Origin: Brevibacterium sp. p3-SID960
Lineage (GTDB): Bacteria > Actinomycetota > Actinomycetes > Actinomycetales > Brevibacteriaceae
DNA length: 5,801 nt
Reading direction: 5' to 3'
Assembly (NCBI RefSeq): GCF_025144725.1
Contig: NZ_JALXKS010000066.1
Location: 1-5,801, forward strand
Both the position numbers and the translations under genes were made by a program. Positions 1 through 5,801 of the stretch are shown here, piece after piece; within the stretch, counting starts at the first letter, position 1, and every line of letters begins with the position of its first letter. Under the pieces are notes generated by a model. That model worked only from the letters and a program-made list of their open reading frames with translations, did no database searches and was not told the origin of the DNA.

Positions 1-28
1 GGCAAGGCAGGTTGAACCATCCGAACTA

Positions 29-57
29 TTGTCCCGACGGCTGACCATGACTAGGCT
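29..57 (+). promoter_or_regulatory. Sigma-A-like promoter of the SDR gene, likely giving a leaderless mRNA
   Basis: A -35 candidate TTGTCC (29-34) is separated by exactly 17 bases from a -10 candidate TAGGCT (52-57), which fits the TAnnnT form common in actinobacteria. The -10 box ends six bases before the ATG at 64, so the expected transcription start is at or next to the A of the start codon. No usable Shine-Dalgarno is present: the only purine run, GAGG at 59-62, lies one base from the ATG. This supports leaderless translation, which is frequent in actinobacteria. The rest of bases 1-63 shows nothing else recognisable. Confidence 0.6.
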
Positions 58-63
58 CGAGGC

Positions 64-972
64 ATGAATGGAGCAGAGCACCACGACCAGCTGACTTTCC
101 TCAATCCCGTCACCCGCTTCCCCGAGATCAGCCCGCAGAAGCAGCATCAGTCCGAACCCGGCCTCGACCAGGCGCTGAGCCCGCAGACCGATCGCGGGCA
201 GCAGTCCTATCGCGGCACCGGTCGGCTCGTCGGCCGCAAGGCGCTCATCACCGGGGCCGACTCCGGGATCGGTGCGGCCGTGGCGATCGCGTTCGCCCGC
301 GAGGGCGCTGACGTCGCCCTGTCGTATCTGCCGGATGAGGAGGCCGATGCCCAGGAGATCAAAGGATGGATCGAGGAGTCCGGGCAGCGCGCGTTCCTGT
401 TCCCCGGTGATCTGACCGATGCCAGCTTCTGCCGCCGGCTCGTCGCGGATGCCGAGCAGGCCCTCGGTGGGCTCAATGCGCTGGTGAACAACGCCGGCAA
501 GCAGATCGCCGTCGAGGACTTCGGCGAGCTTGCCGATGAGCAGTGGACGACGACGTTCGCCACCAACATCCACGCGATCTACCGCATCACCCAGGAGGCG
601 ATCACGGTGATGCCGGCCGGGTCGACGATCGTGAACTCGACCTCGGTGCAGGCCTATAATCCCTCCCCGCACCTGCTCGACTACGCTTCGACGAAGGCGG
701 CTATCAACAATTTCACGAAGGGACTGGCCCAGCAGCTGGCCCCGCGCGGCATCCGCGTGAATGCGGTGGCGCCGGGCCCGATCTGGACACCGTTGCAGGT
801 CTCGGACGGCCAGCCGAAGGAGGCGCTGCCGGAGTTCGGCAAGAACACTCCCCTCGGCCGGGCCGGGCAGCCGACCGAACTGGCACCGGCGTATGTGTTC
901 CTCACCTCGCCGGAGTCGAGCTACGTCATCGGTGAGACGCTCAATGTCAACGGCGGTCAGCCGACCCCGTAG
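64..972 (+). CDS. SDR family NAD(P)-dependent oxidoreductase (YghA/general-stress type)
   Basis: A 302-residue cytosolic short-chain dehydrogenase/reductase that should interconvert an alcohol or sugar hydroxyl and a carbonyl using NAD(P). The dinucleotide loop TGADSGIG is at residues 63-70, D116 follows beta-4 in GDLTD, NNAG is at 142-145, and the structural Asn is N168. The catalytic set is S194, Y207 and K211 (YASTK), and the PG motif is at 237-238. It ends in the family's NVNGGQP. The roughly 50-residue N-terminal arm (QKQHQSEPGLD, then SYRGTGRL) is typical of the YghA/YdaD subgroup of stress-associated, glucose-1-dehydrogenase-like SDRs, so the length is normal. No acidic residue ends beta-2 (ALSYL), which hints at NADP preference; this is inference. 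The ATG at 64 is favoured by the -10 box just upstream and by the family arm. The true substrate cannot be told. The S4-domain gene starts about 20 bases downstream. Confidence 0.93.
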   Translation: MNGAEHHDQLTFLNPVTRFPEISPQKQHQSEPGLDQALSPQTDRGQQSYRGTGRLVGRKALITGADSGIGAAVAIAFAREGADVALSYLPDEEADAQEIKGWIEESGQRAFLFPGDLTDASFCRRLVADAEQALGGLNALVNNAGKQIAVEDFGELADEQWTTTFATNIHAIYRITQEAITVMPAGSTIVNSTSVQAYNPSPHLLDYASTKAAINNFTKGLAQQLAPRGIRVNAVAPGPIWTPLQVSDGQPKEALPEFGKNTPLGRAGQPTELAPAYVFLTSPESSYVIGETLNVNGGQPTP

Positions 973-976
973 GCGC

Positions 977-982
977 TAAGCT
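977..982 (+). promoter_or_regulatory. Possible -10 element of the S4-domain gene
   Basis: TAAGCT matches TAnnnT and lies nine bases before the ATG at 992, again compatible with a leaderless or near-leaderless mRNA. There is no good -35 at the matching distance (about 954-959, CGGTCA). Read-through from the SDR gene is an equally good explanation for expression. Confidence 0.3.
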
Positions 983-991
983 GTGGGGACG

Positions 992-1393
992 ATGGACATG
1001 AGCCCCGACTTCTCGCCTGAGCGCAGCCAGCGCATCGACCTGTGGCTGTGGACAGCCCGGATCTTCAAGACCCGCTCGGCAGCCACCTCCGCCTGCCGGG
1101 GCGGGCACGTCCACGTCGGCGGACAGCGGGTGAAGGCTGCGCAGAAGGTGCGCAACGGCGACACGGTCCGGGTGCGCAGGGCCGGCTTCGAGCAGATCCT
1201 CGTCATCCGCGGCTTCACCGACCGACGCGGGCCGGCGACACTGGCCCAGCAGCTCTATGAGGACCGCACCCCGGCACCGGACCCCGCACTGCGCGGGTTC
1301 ACGCCGCGGCGCGACAAGGGGCTGGGCCGGCCGACGAAGAAGGATCGCCGCGAACTCGACCGGCTGCGCGGCTACCGATCCTCCGGTCAGTAG
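992..1393 (+). CDS. hslR: S4-domain RNA-binding protein, Hsp15/HslR family
   Basis: A 133-residue basic cytosolic protein with an S4 RNA-binding fold at about residues 12-60: RIDLWLW (14-20), FKTRSAA (25-31), CRGGHVHVGG (35-44) and NGDTVRV (55-61). Past the S4 fold it keeps two blocks that I recall from E. coli Hsp15: a TDRRGPATLAQQLYED segment (76-91) and the basic tail RPTKKDRRELDRLR (113-126). The full-length match supports HslR over a generic S4 protein. Hsp15 binds free 50S subunits carrying a stalled nascent chain, so a role in rescuing blocked large subunits is the family expectation, unproven here. The start is uncertain. GTG at 983 adds three residues. ATG at 998 removes two and has GGGGA as a possible ribosome site 8 bases upstream. 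ATG at 992 was chosen because it fits the TAAGCT box. The stop overlaps the convergent GNAT gene by 7 bp. Confidence 0.87.
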   Translation: MDMSPDFSPERSQRIDLWLWTARIFKTRSAATSACRGGHVHVGGQRVKAAQKVRNGDTVRVRRAGFEQILVIRGFTDRRGPATLAQQLYEDRTPAPDPALRGFTPRRDKGLGRPTKKDRRELDRLRGYRSSGQ

Positions 1394-2262
1394 ATGACGG
1401 TGGCGTAGGTGCCGGTCTGGCGGTAGCCGGCACGCCGGTAGGTGCTCAGAGCCGGTTCGTTGAAGGCGTTGACGTACAGGCTCACCAGCGGGCTCATCGT
1501 CGCCTTGACCTGTTCGGTCGCAGCCAGCACGGCTGGGGCGGCCAGACCGCGGCCGCGGAAGTCCGGATGCACCCACACGCCCTGGATCTGGGCGACCGCT
1601 GCAGACCGGATGCCCACATCGGCCTTGAACACCACCTGCGCGGCCGACTCCGGTGCCGGGTAGCGGCGAATCGGCCCGCCGTCGGGGCCACGGCAGCTGG
1701 TGATGAGGAAGGTCTCACCGGCGCTCAGCAGACCGCGTACCCGATGGAGGTAACCGGATTTTCCCATTTCGATCGGTGAGAAGCCGACTTCTTCAGTGAA
1801 CATGTGCACCGCAGCCTCGAAGACGATGTCGATCTCCTCAGGCCGGCCGAGGCGCACGCGACGGTCAGCGGCGGTGCCGGGTTCGCGATCGGCGATGAGC
1901 AGCGGCTGCTTGGGCCGCAGCACTCTGGGCACACCCCAGGTCAGCCGGTGATGCAGATCGAGGACTGCATTGGCGGGGCCGACGAGTGAGCACATGTAGC
2001 GGCCGCGGGCATTGAGCATCCGGGCGACCGCGGCATTCCCGCCGGCGGTCGCGGCGATCGGCATGATGGTGCCGCCGATGTAGTAGGCGCTCACCGGCCG
2101 GCCGTGGATGAACCAGCCCCACAGCCGTCCGGCAGGCGTGTTGATCTCAGCGGTGCCGGTGTGCTCGAGCAGTCGTGCGGCGTAGGCGTAGCCGGCGGGA
2201 TCAGCTGCGATCGTGTCGCGCAGCCACTGGGTGTCCATGGCGCGCAGCGGTGCCAGTGTCAC
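1387..2262 (-). CDS. GNAT family N-acetyltransferase with DUF4081 N-terminal domain
   Basis: A 291-residue two-domain protein. Residues about 10-130 resemble the DUF4081 domain found in actinobacterial acetyltransferases. Residues about 140-291 form a GNAT fold that should bind acetyl-CoA: beta-4 IQGVWVHPDF (226-235), the pyrophosphate loop RGRGLA (236-241, R/QxxGxG/A type), and beta-5/alpha-4 SLYVNAFNEPALSTYRRAGY (261-280) with the usual Asn and Tyr. It ends TYATVIY, as the family does, so it is complete. The acceptor substrate is unknown. The start is GTG at 2262, with GGGAAGGA at 2272-2279 as ribosome site (spacing 9); the ATG at 2238 has none. It lies 56 bases after ispG on the same strand, matching M. 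tuberculosis Rv2868c-Rv2867c, so co-transcription is likely. A Pro/Gly/Arg-rich loop (190-209) before VVFKAD looks longer than in relatives I recall. Confidence 0.88.
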   Translation of the reverse strand: MTLAPLRAMDTQWLRDTIAADPAGYAYAARLLEHTGTAEINTPAGRLWGWFIHGRPVSAYYIGGTIMPIAATAGGNAAVARMLNARGRYMCSLVGPANAVLDLHHRLTWGVPRVLRPKQPLLIADREPGTAADRRVRLGRPEEIDIVFEAAVHMFTEEVGFSPIEMGKSGYLHRVRGLLSAGETFLITSCRGPDGGPIRRYPAPESAAQVVFKADVGIRSAAVAQIQGVWVHPDFRGRGLAAPAVLAATEQVKATMSPLVSLYVNAFNEPALSTYRRAGYRQTGTYATVIY

Positions 2263-2271
2263 GCGTCCACG

Positions 2272-2279
2272 TCCTTCCC
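2272..2279 (-). promoter_or_regulatory. Ribosome binding site deciding the GTG start of the GNAT gene
   Basis: On the minus strand GGGAAGGA lies nine bases before the GTG at 2262. No purine-rich stretch precedes the next in-frame ATG at 2238, so the GTG is the better start. Confidence 0.55.
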
Positions 2280-2290
2280 TGGTGGGGCGA

Positions 2291-2318
2291 CCGGACAGCC
2301 CCCGCAGGGCTGTGCCGG
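2291..2318 (-). terminator. Stem-loop between ispG and GNAT (partial terminator or processing signal)
   Basis: Directly after the ispG stop, ACAGCC (2295-2300) pairs with GGCTGT (2308-2313). The stem extends outward by CCGG (2291-2294) with CCGG (2315-2318) across one bulged base at 2314, and inward by a C-G pair. This gives about 11 pairs, mostly GC, around a 5-base loop. No T-run follows on the minus strand. It could act as a U-less intrinsic terminator that trims GNAT expression relative to ispG, or as a 3'-end or processing stabiliser. The structure is seen in the sequence; the role is inferred. Confidence 0.45.
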
Positions 2319-3467
2319 TCAGCCGACGACGACCTCCGGCGGGCCGGCCGGTTCGCCGTTCTCCTCGGCGATCCGCATGGCCTCTTCGATGAGGGTCTCG
2401 ACGATCTTGGCCTCCGGCACGGTCTTGATGACCTCGCCCTTGACGAAGATCTGTCCCTTGCCGTTGCCGCTGGCCACGCCGAGGTCGGCTTCGCGGGCCT
2501 CACCGGGCCCGTTGACGATGCAGCCCATGACGGCCACCCGCAGCGGCACTTCGAGGCCTTCAAGCCCGGCGGTGACCTTGTCGGCAAGTTCGTAGACGTC
2601 GACCTGGGCGCGTCCGCACGACGGGCAGGAGACGATCTCGAGGGTGCGCGGTTTGAGGTTGAGAGATTCGAGGATCTGGTTGCCGACCTTGATCTCCTCG
2701 ACCGGCGGGGCCGACAGGGACACGCGGATGGTGTCGCCGATGCCCTGACTCAGCAGCGCTCCGAAGGCGGTGGCGGACTTGATGGTGCCCTGGAAGGCCG
2801 GGCCGGCCTCAGTGACGCCGAGGTGCAGCGGCCAGTCGCCGGCCTCGGCGAGCAGCTCATAGGCACGGACCATGACGACCGGGTCATGGTGCTTGACGGA
2901 GATCTTGAAGTCGCTGAACCCGTGCTCTTCGAACAGGGAGGCCTCCCACACCGCGGACTCGACGAGCGCCTCGGGGGTGGCCTTGCCGTACTTCTCCATG
3001 ATCCGCCTGTCCAGCGATCCGGCGTTGACGCCGATGCGGATCGAAACGCCGGCGTCGGCGGCGGCCTTGGAGATCTCCTTGACCTGGTCGTCGAACTTGC
3101 GGATGTTGCCGGGGTTCACGCGCACACCGGCACATCCGGCGTCGATCGCGGCGAAGACGTACTTGGGCTGGAAGTGGATGTCGGCGATGACCGGGATCTG
3201 GCTCTTCTGTGCGATCGCCGGCAGCGCCTCAGCATCATCGGCCGAAGGGCAGGCCACGCGCACGATGTCGCAGCCGGCTGCGGTGAGCTCAGCGATCTGC
3301 TGCAGGGTGGCGTTGATGTCGGTGGTCTTCGTCGTCGTCATCGACTGGACGCTGATCGGGGAATCCGAGCCGACTCCGACTTTCCCGACCTTGATCTGGC
3401 GGGTCTTGCGCCGGGGGTTGAGAACCGGCGGCGGCGGAGCGGGCATTCCCAGGCTGATCGCGGTCAC
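2319..3467 (-). CDS. ispG: 4-hydroxy-3-methylbut-2-enyl-diphosphate synthase (flavodoxin/ferredoxin type), IspG/GcpE
   Basis: IspG reductively opens MEcPP to HMBPP, the penultimate step of the cytosolic MEP isoprenoid pathway, using a [4Fe-4S] cluster. The 382-residue protein has the N-terminal TIM-barrel half with [39 protein letters not shown] and KISVKHHDP. Next comes [18 protein letters not shown]. The C-terminal cluster domain has [12 protein letters not shown] and [17 protein letters not shown]. The cluster ligands C281, C284 and C316 and the glutamate E323 are all present, so it should be active. The sequence closely follows M. tuberculosis GcpE. The start is GTG at 3467: it has a good ribosome site, and the next residues ([16 protein letters not shown]) match the start of mycobacterial homologues. 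The frame stays open upstream to 3587, but those 40 codons are not IspG-like. It is followed by the GNAT gene and preceded by a TRAP permease. Confidence 0.97.
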   Translation of the reverse strand: MTAISLGMPAPPPPVLNPRRKTRQIKVGKVGVGSDSPISVQSMTTTKTTDINATLQQIAELTAAGCDIVRVACPSADDAEALPAIAQKSQIPVIADIHFQPKYVFAAIDAGCAGVRVNPGNIRKFDDQVKEISKAAADAGVSIRIGVNAGSLDRRIMEKYGKATPEALVESAVWEASLFEEHGFSDFKISVKHHDPVVMVRAYELLAEAGDWPLHLGVTEAGPAFQGTIKSATAFGALLSQGIGDTIRVSLSAPPVEEIKVGNQILESLNLKPRTLEIVSCPSCGRAQVDVYELADKVTAGLEGLEVPLRVAVMGCIVNGPGEAREADLGVASGNGKGQIFVKGEVIKTVPEAKIVETLIEEAMRIAEENGEPAGPPEVVVG

Positions 3468-3472
3468 AGACG

Positions 3473-3479
3473 TCCCTTC
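3473..3479 (-). promoter_or_regulatory. Ribosome binding site of ispG
   Basis: On the minus strand GAAGGGA lies five bases before the GTG at 3467. It decides for this GTG over the longer open frame that begins at 3587. Confidence 0.65.
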
Positions 3480-3500
3480 AGTTCGACAGTAGGTGGCTAT

Positions 3501-3517
3501 CCGGCCTGTGGGGCCGG
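3501..3517 (-). other. Hairpin in the predicted 5' leader of ispG
   Basis: CCGGCC (3501-3506) and GGCCGG (3512-3517) form a perfect 6-bp GC stem with a 5-base loop. It lies between the TAGAAT box and the ribosome site, about 20 bases upstream of the latter. It may stabilise the leader or modulate transcription entering ispG. GC-rich DNA yields such short stems by chance, and no aptamer-like structure was recognised around it. Confidence 0.35.
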
Positions 3518-3531
3518 GGGTCGTTGCGTTC

Positions 3532-3537
3532 ATTCTA
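3532..3537 (-). promoter_or_regulatory. Candidate -10 box of ispG
   Basis: The minus strand reads TAGAAT, five of six matches to TATAAT, in an otherwise GC-rich gap. It predicts a transcript start near 3525 and a leader of about 58 bases. No convincing -35 lies 16-18 bases upstream (for example AGCAAT at 3555-3560), and there is no extended -10 TG. Confidence 0.45.
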
Positions 3538-3568
3538 GGCGGGGCACGTGAATGATTGCTGAACCGCC

Positions 3569-3588
3569 CGTGTGTTCGAGCACACACG
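3569..3588 (-). terminator. Perfect 7-bp stem-loop after the TRAP permease gene
   Basis: CGTGTGT (3569-3575) pairs perfectly with ACACACG (3582-3588) around a 6-base loop, 23 bases past the permease stop. No T-run follows on the minus strand. Placement after the stop and before the ispG -10 box suggests a U-less terminator. A dyad-symmetric protein-binding site upstream of ispG is the alternative, since the element lies about 30 bases upstream of TAGAAT. Confidence 0.4.
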
Positions 3589-3611
3589 ATCGGTCGGCAC
3601 GCAGACCCAGC

Positions 3612-5801
3612 CTACGCCTCGGCGCCGGCGGCAGCTGGCGTCTCGGCAGGTCGCGCCGAACCACCGCGGCGCTTGGCGCGCATGCGCTGCAGGATCGCCA
3701 TGAGCACGGCGACGGCGATGCCGATGAGCGAGATCCACAGAGCCGGGATGAGCATCGTGATGCCGGCGGCGATGAGCACGATCCGCTCCCACCAGTGCAG
3801 GTGGTCGAAGAAGTACCCGGCCGTTGCCGCGGAGATCGCCGTCATGCCCAGCAGTGCGGTGATGAACACCTGCAGGAAGTGCATGACGGTGTCGTCGGTC
3901 TGGAAGATCAGGCCAGGTGCGGTGACGAAGACGTAGGGCACGATGAATCCGGCGATCGCCACGCGGAAGGCGGTGACACCGGACTTGAGCGGATTCGATC
4001 CGGCGATGCCGGAAGCGGCGTAGGCGGCCAGACACACCGGCGGGGTGATGTCAGCGAGCAGGCCGAAGTAGAACACGAACAGGTGGGCGGCCAGGATCGG
4101 GACATCGAAGTTGCTGACGAGGATCGGGGCAGCCACCGTTGCGGTGACGACATAGTTCGCGGTGGTCGGCAGTCCCATGCCCAGCACCAGGCAGGCGAGC
4201 ATGGTGAAGAACATGACGAGGAAGAAGTTCTCCCCGGCTGCCGTGAGGATGCCGTCGGCCAGACGACCGCCGAGGCCGGTGGCGGTCACGATGCCGGCGA
4301 CCATGCCGGCGGTGGCACAGGCGGCAATGACCGGCAGGGCGACGCGGGCGCCGGATTCGAGGACCTCGAAGACGCCGCGGATGCTCAGACGGGTCGACTC
4401 GCGCAGGAAGCTGAGCACAAGCGCGGTGCCGATGCCCCACAGCGCGGCCTTCGCCGGGGTGGTGCCGGTCATGAGCATGTAAATGATGACGGCCAGCGGC
4501 AGCAGCTGGTCGATGCGGGTGAGCAGGTACTTCCAGCTCGGCAGCTGGTCCTTGCGCATGCCGTGGATCCGGTTGCGCTTGGCTTCGAAGTGCACGGCGA
4601 GCATGACGCCGGCGAAGTACAGGAACGCCGGGATGATCGCGACGAGGATGATCGTCGAGTAGGCGATGCCGGTGTACTCGGCCATGATGAACACGGCCGC
4701 GCCCATGATCGGGGGCATGATCTGCCCGCCGGTCGAGGCAGTCGCCTCGGTCGCGGCGGCGAACTTCGCCTTGAAGCCGACCTTCTTCATCATCGGGATG
4801 GTGAAGGAGCCCGAGGCCACGGCGTTGGCGACCGAGGAGCCGGTGACGGTGCCCTGCATCGCCGAGGCGACGACGGCTGCCTTGGCCGGCCCGCCGGCGA
4901 ACTTGCCGGTCAGGCGGAAGGCCAGGCCGTTGAAGTAGGCGCCGATGTTGGTGCGCACGAGAACGACGCCGAAGAGCAGGAACAGGAACACGAAGGTCGA
5001 GGACACCTGGATCGGGATGCCGAAGATCGACCGCGAGGAGTACCAGGTCTGCTGGACCATGTTCTGCCAGGTGGTGCCGTGGTACGGCAGGATCGGCGAG
5101 TATTTGCCGAGCCAGAAGTACAGCAGTGCCAGGGTCGCGATGATGACGATGGGCAGGCCGACGCAGCGGCGGGTGCCTTCGAGGATGAGGAGGATGCCGA
5201 CGAGGGCGACGATCGTGTCGAAGTCGCTGTAGCCGAACATCTGGACCTGCACGCCGGTGAGGTAGTCGTAGTTGAAGATCATGTAGGCCGAGCAGCCCAT
5301 CGCGGCGAACGCGAGGATCGTGTCGAGGACCAGGGAGCCCCAGTACAGTGCCGGTTTGGTGTCCTCGCGCAGGCTCAGGCTGCGGTGCAGGGGGTAGAGC
5401 AGGAAGATGAGCCCCATCGCACCGCCGACGTGGATCGCACCCTGGATGAGGGTCGGGCGGGAGCCGGCGAAGGCGGTGTAGAGCTGGAACCCGGTGAGGC
5501 CGAGGGCGAGGATGAAGATGAGCCAGCGCCACGGTCCGAGTTCGGAGTCGACGCGGTGGCGGGAGGCGGTGTCGTGCTCGCGCAGCACCTCCTGGGCCTT
5601 CTCCTCGGCTTCGGTCGAGCTCATGACAGCGACGTTGCTGGCATCGACTTCGTCATCGGCGACGGTCTCTGACGTGGTGCCGTGGTGCTTGGCGTCGCGG
5701 TAGGCGTCGGTGGCAGCAGCGCCGGGGTCGCCGGCGTCATTGCGTTCGGCTGCGCGGCCTGCGGCGGTGCTGCCGCCCTCAGGCTTCTCGTCGTCGCGCG
5801 G
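3612..5801 (-). CDS. TRAP transporter fused permease, 4TM/12TM (DctQM) type, 5' partial
   Basis: Integral membrane subunit of a tripartite ATP-independent periplasmic-type transporter, in which the small (DctQ-like) and large (DctM-like) permeases are one chain, as in TRAP-TAXI systems. Counting from the ATG at 5624 (670 residues), hydrophobic spans begin near residue 33 and continue at about 63-77, 93-116, 137-150 and 155-172. DctM-type signatures follow: GSSVANAVASGSFTIPMMKK (262-281), ASTGGQIMPPIMGA (296-309), LGMGLPTTANYVV (481-493) and FGLLADITPPV (520-530). More spans reach about 645, then a basic RMRAKRR (648-653) and an Ala-rich tail. The reading frame has no stop from 5624 to the edge, adding 59 codons with GC-rich third positions. 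The ATG at 5624 has no ribosome site or -10 box, so the true start probably lies outside. Such carriers are ion-driven and take up organic acids or amino acids captured by a TAXI binding protein. That protein is not in the window, and the substrate is unknown. Confidence 0.9.
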   Translation of the reverse strand, partial: PRDDEKPEGGSTAAGRAAERNDAGDPGAAATDAYRDAKHHGTTSETVADDEVDASNVAVMSSTEAEEKAQEVLREHDTASRHRVDSELGPWRWLIFILALGLTGFQLYTAFAGSRPTLIQGAIHVGGAMGLIFLLYPLHRSLSLREDTKPALYWGSLVLDTILAFAAMGCSAYMIFNYDYLTGVQVQMFGYSDFDTIVALVGILLILEGTRRCVGLPIVIIATLALLYFWLGKYSPILPYHGTTWQNMVQQTWYSSRSIFGIPIQVSSTFVFLFLLFGVVLVRTNIGAYFNGLAFRLTGKFAGGPAKAAVVASAMQGTVTGSSVANAVASGSFTIPMMKKVGFKAKFAAATEATASTGGQIMPPIMGAAVFIMAEYTGIAYSTIILVAIIPAFLYFAGVMLAVHFEAKRNRIHGMRKDQLPSWKYLLTRIDQLLPLAVIIYMLMTGTTPAKAALWGIGTALVLSFLRESTRLSIRGVFEVLESGARVALPVIAACATAGMVAGIVTATGLGGRLADGILTAAGENFFLVMFFTMLACLVLGMGLPTTANYVVTATVAAPILVSNFDVPILAAHLFVFYFGLLADITPPVCLAAYAASGIAGSNPLKSGVTAFRVAIAGFIVPYVFVTAPGLIFQTDDTVMHFLQVFITALLGMTAISAATAGYFFDHLHWWERIVLIAAGITMLIPALWISLIGIAVAVLMAILQRMRAKRRGGSARPAETPAAAGAEA

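Noticed and set aside
1411..1431. GCCGG/CCGGC inverted repeat near the convergent gene ends, considered as a bidirectional terminator
   Set aside because: It has only five pairs with an 11-base loop, lies inside the GNAT coding sequence, and such repeats are common by chance at this GC content.
947..1576. A 209-codon minus-strand open frame spanning the S4 gene and the end of the GNAT gene
   Set aside because: It is antisense to the well-supported S4 gene and out of frame with the GNAT gene; the translation is Arg/Pro/Ala-rich without motifs.
2175..3551. A 458-codon plus-strand open frame across ispG
   Set aside because: It is the antisense shadow of ispG and the start of the GNAT gene; its Asp/Gly/Leu/Arg-rich translation has no motif.
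3468..3587. Forty extra codons that would lengthen ispG at its N-terminus
   Set aside because: The stretch contains the -10 candidate, a hairpin and the ribosome site, and its translation does not resemble IspG; the GTG at 3467 matches homologues.
3560..3590. A possible LexA/SOS box (minus-strand CGAAC near TTCAG)
   Set aside because: The actinobacterial SOS box needs CGAAC and GTTCG four bases apart; here the half sites are eight apart and the second is imperfect.
4051..5532. A 493-codon minus-strand open frame rich in Arg, His and Pro
   Set aside because: It is an out-of-frame reading of the permease gene, typical of GC-rich DNA.
3552..5672. A 706-codon open frame on the plus strand, rich in Glu, Asp, Gly, Arg and His
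   Set aside because: It lies antisense to the TRAP permease, whose membrane signatures are unmistakable. Its composition is what the opposite strand of a GC-rich membrane-protein gene produces; no domain is recognisable.
1..5801. Search for defence systems, mobile elements, CRISPR repeats, tRNA genes or riboswitches
   Set aside because: No direct-repeat array, transposase, integrase, tRNA-like fold or known aptamer was recognisable by eye; all main frames belong to familiar chromosomal families.

Overview
This window is ordinary, densely coded chromosome from a high-GC Gram-positive bacterium. An actinomycete is most likely, for three reasons: GC-rich third positions throughout, GTG starts, and an IspG plus DUF4081/GNAT acetyltransferase pair arranged as in mycobacteria and relatives. 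The genus cannot be fixed from sequence alone; a Brevibacterium-like member of the Micrococcales is one guess. No RNA gene, CRISPR array, insertion sequence, phage gene or recognisable mobile boundary is visible, and no stretch above 300 bases lacks a gene.

The left part reads rightward. A short-chain dehydrogenase/reductase of the YghA/general-stress type (64-972) follows a good sigma-A-like promoter whose expected start point is the ATG itself, so its mRNA is probably leaderless. Close behind it lies a small S4-domain RNA-binding protein of the Hsp15/HslR family (about 992-1393).

The rest reads leftward. In transcription order it holds a large TRAP-type fused permease (3612 to beyond the right edge, 5' end missing), then ispG, which makes HMBPP in the MEP isoprenoid pathway (2319-3467), then a DUF4081/GNAT acetyltransferase (1387-2262). 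The S4 gene and the GNAT gene converge and overlap by 7 bp at their stop codons. The 144-base gap between the permease and ispG holds a hairpin, a TAGAAT -10 candidate and a second hairpin in the predicted ispG leader, so ispG probably has its own promoter. The 56-base gap between ispG and GNAT carries a strong stem-loop directly after the ispG stop.

No previously undescribed system was found. The points most worth a second look are the leaderless promoter, the tail-to-tail overlap, the hairpin between ispG and GNAT, the TRAP permease sitting where rip1/dxr often lie upstream of ispG, and the acidic N-terminal extension of that permease running off the window.
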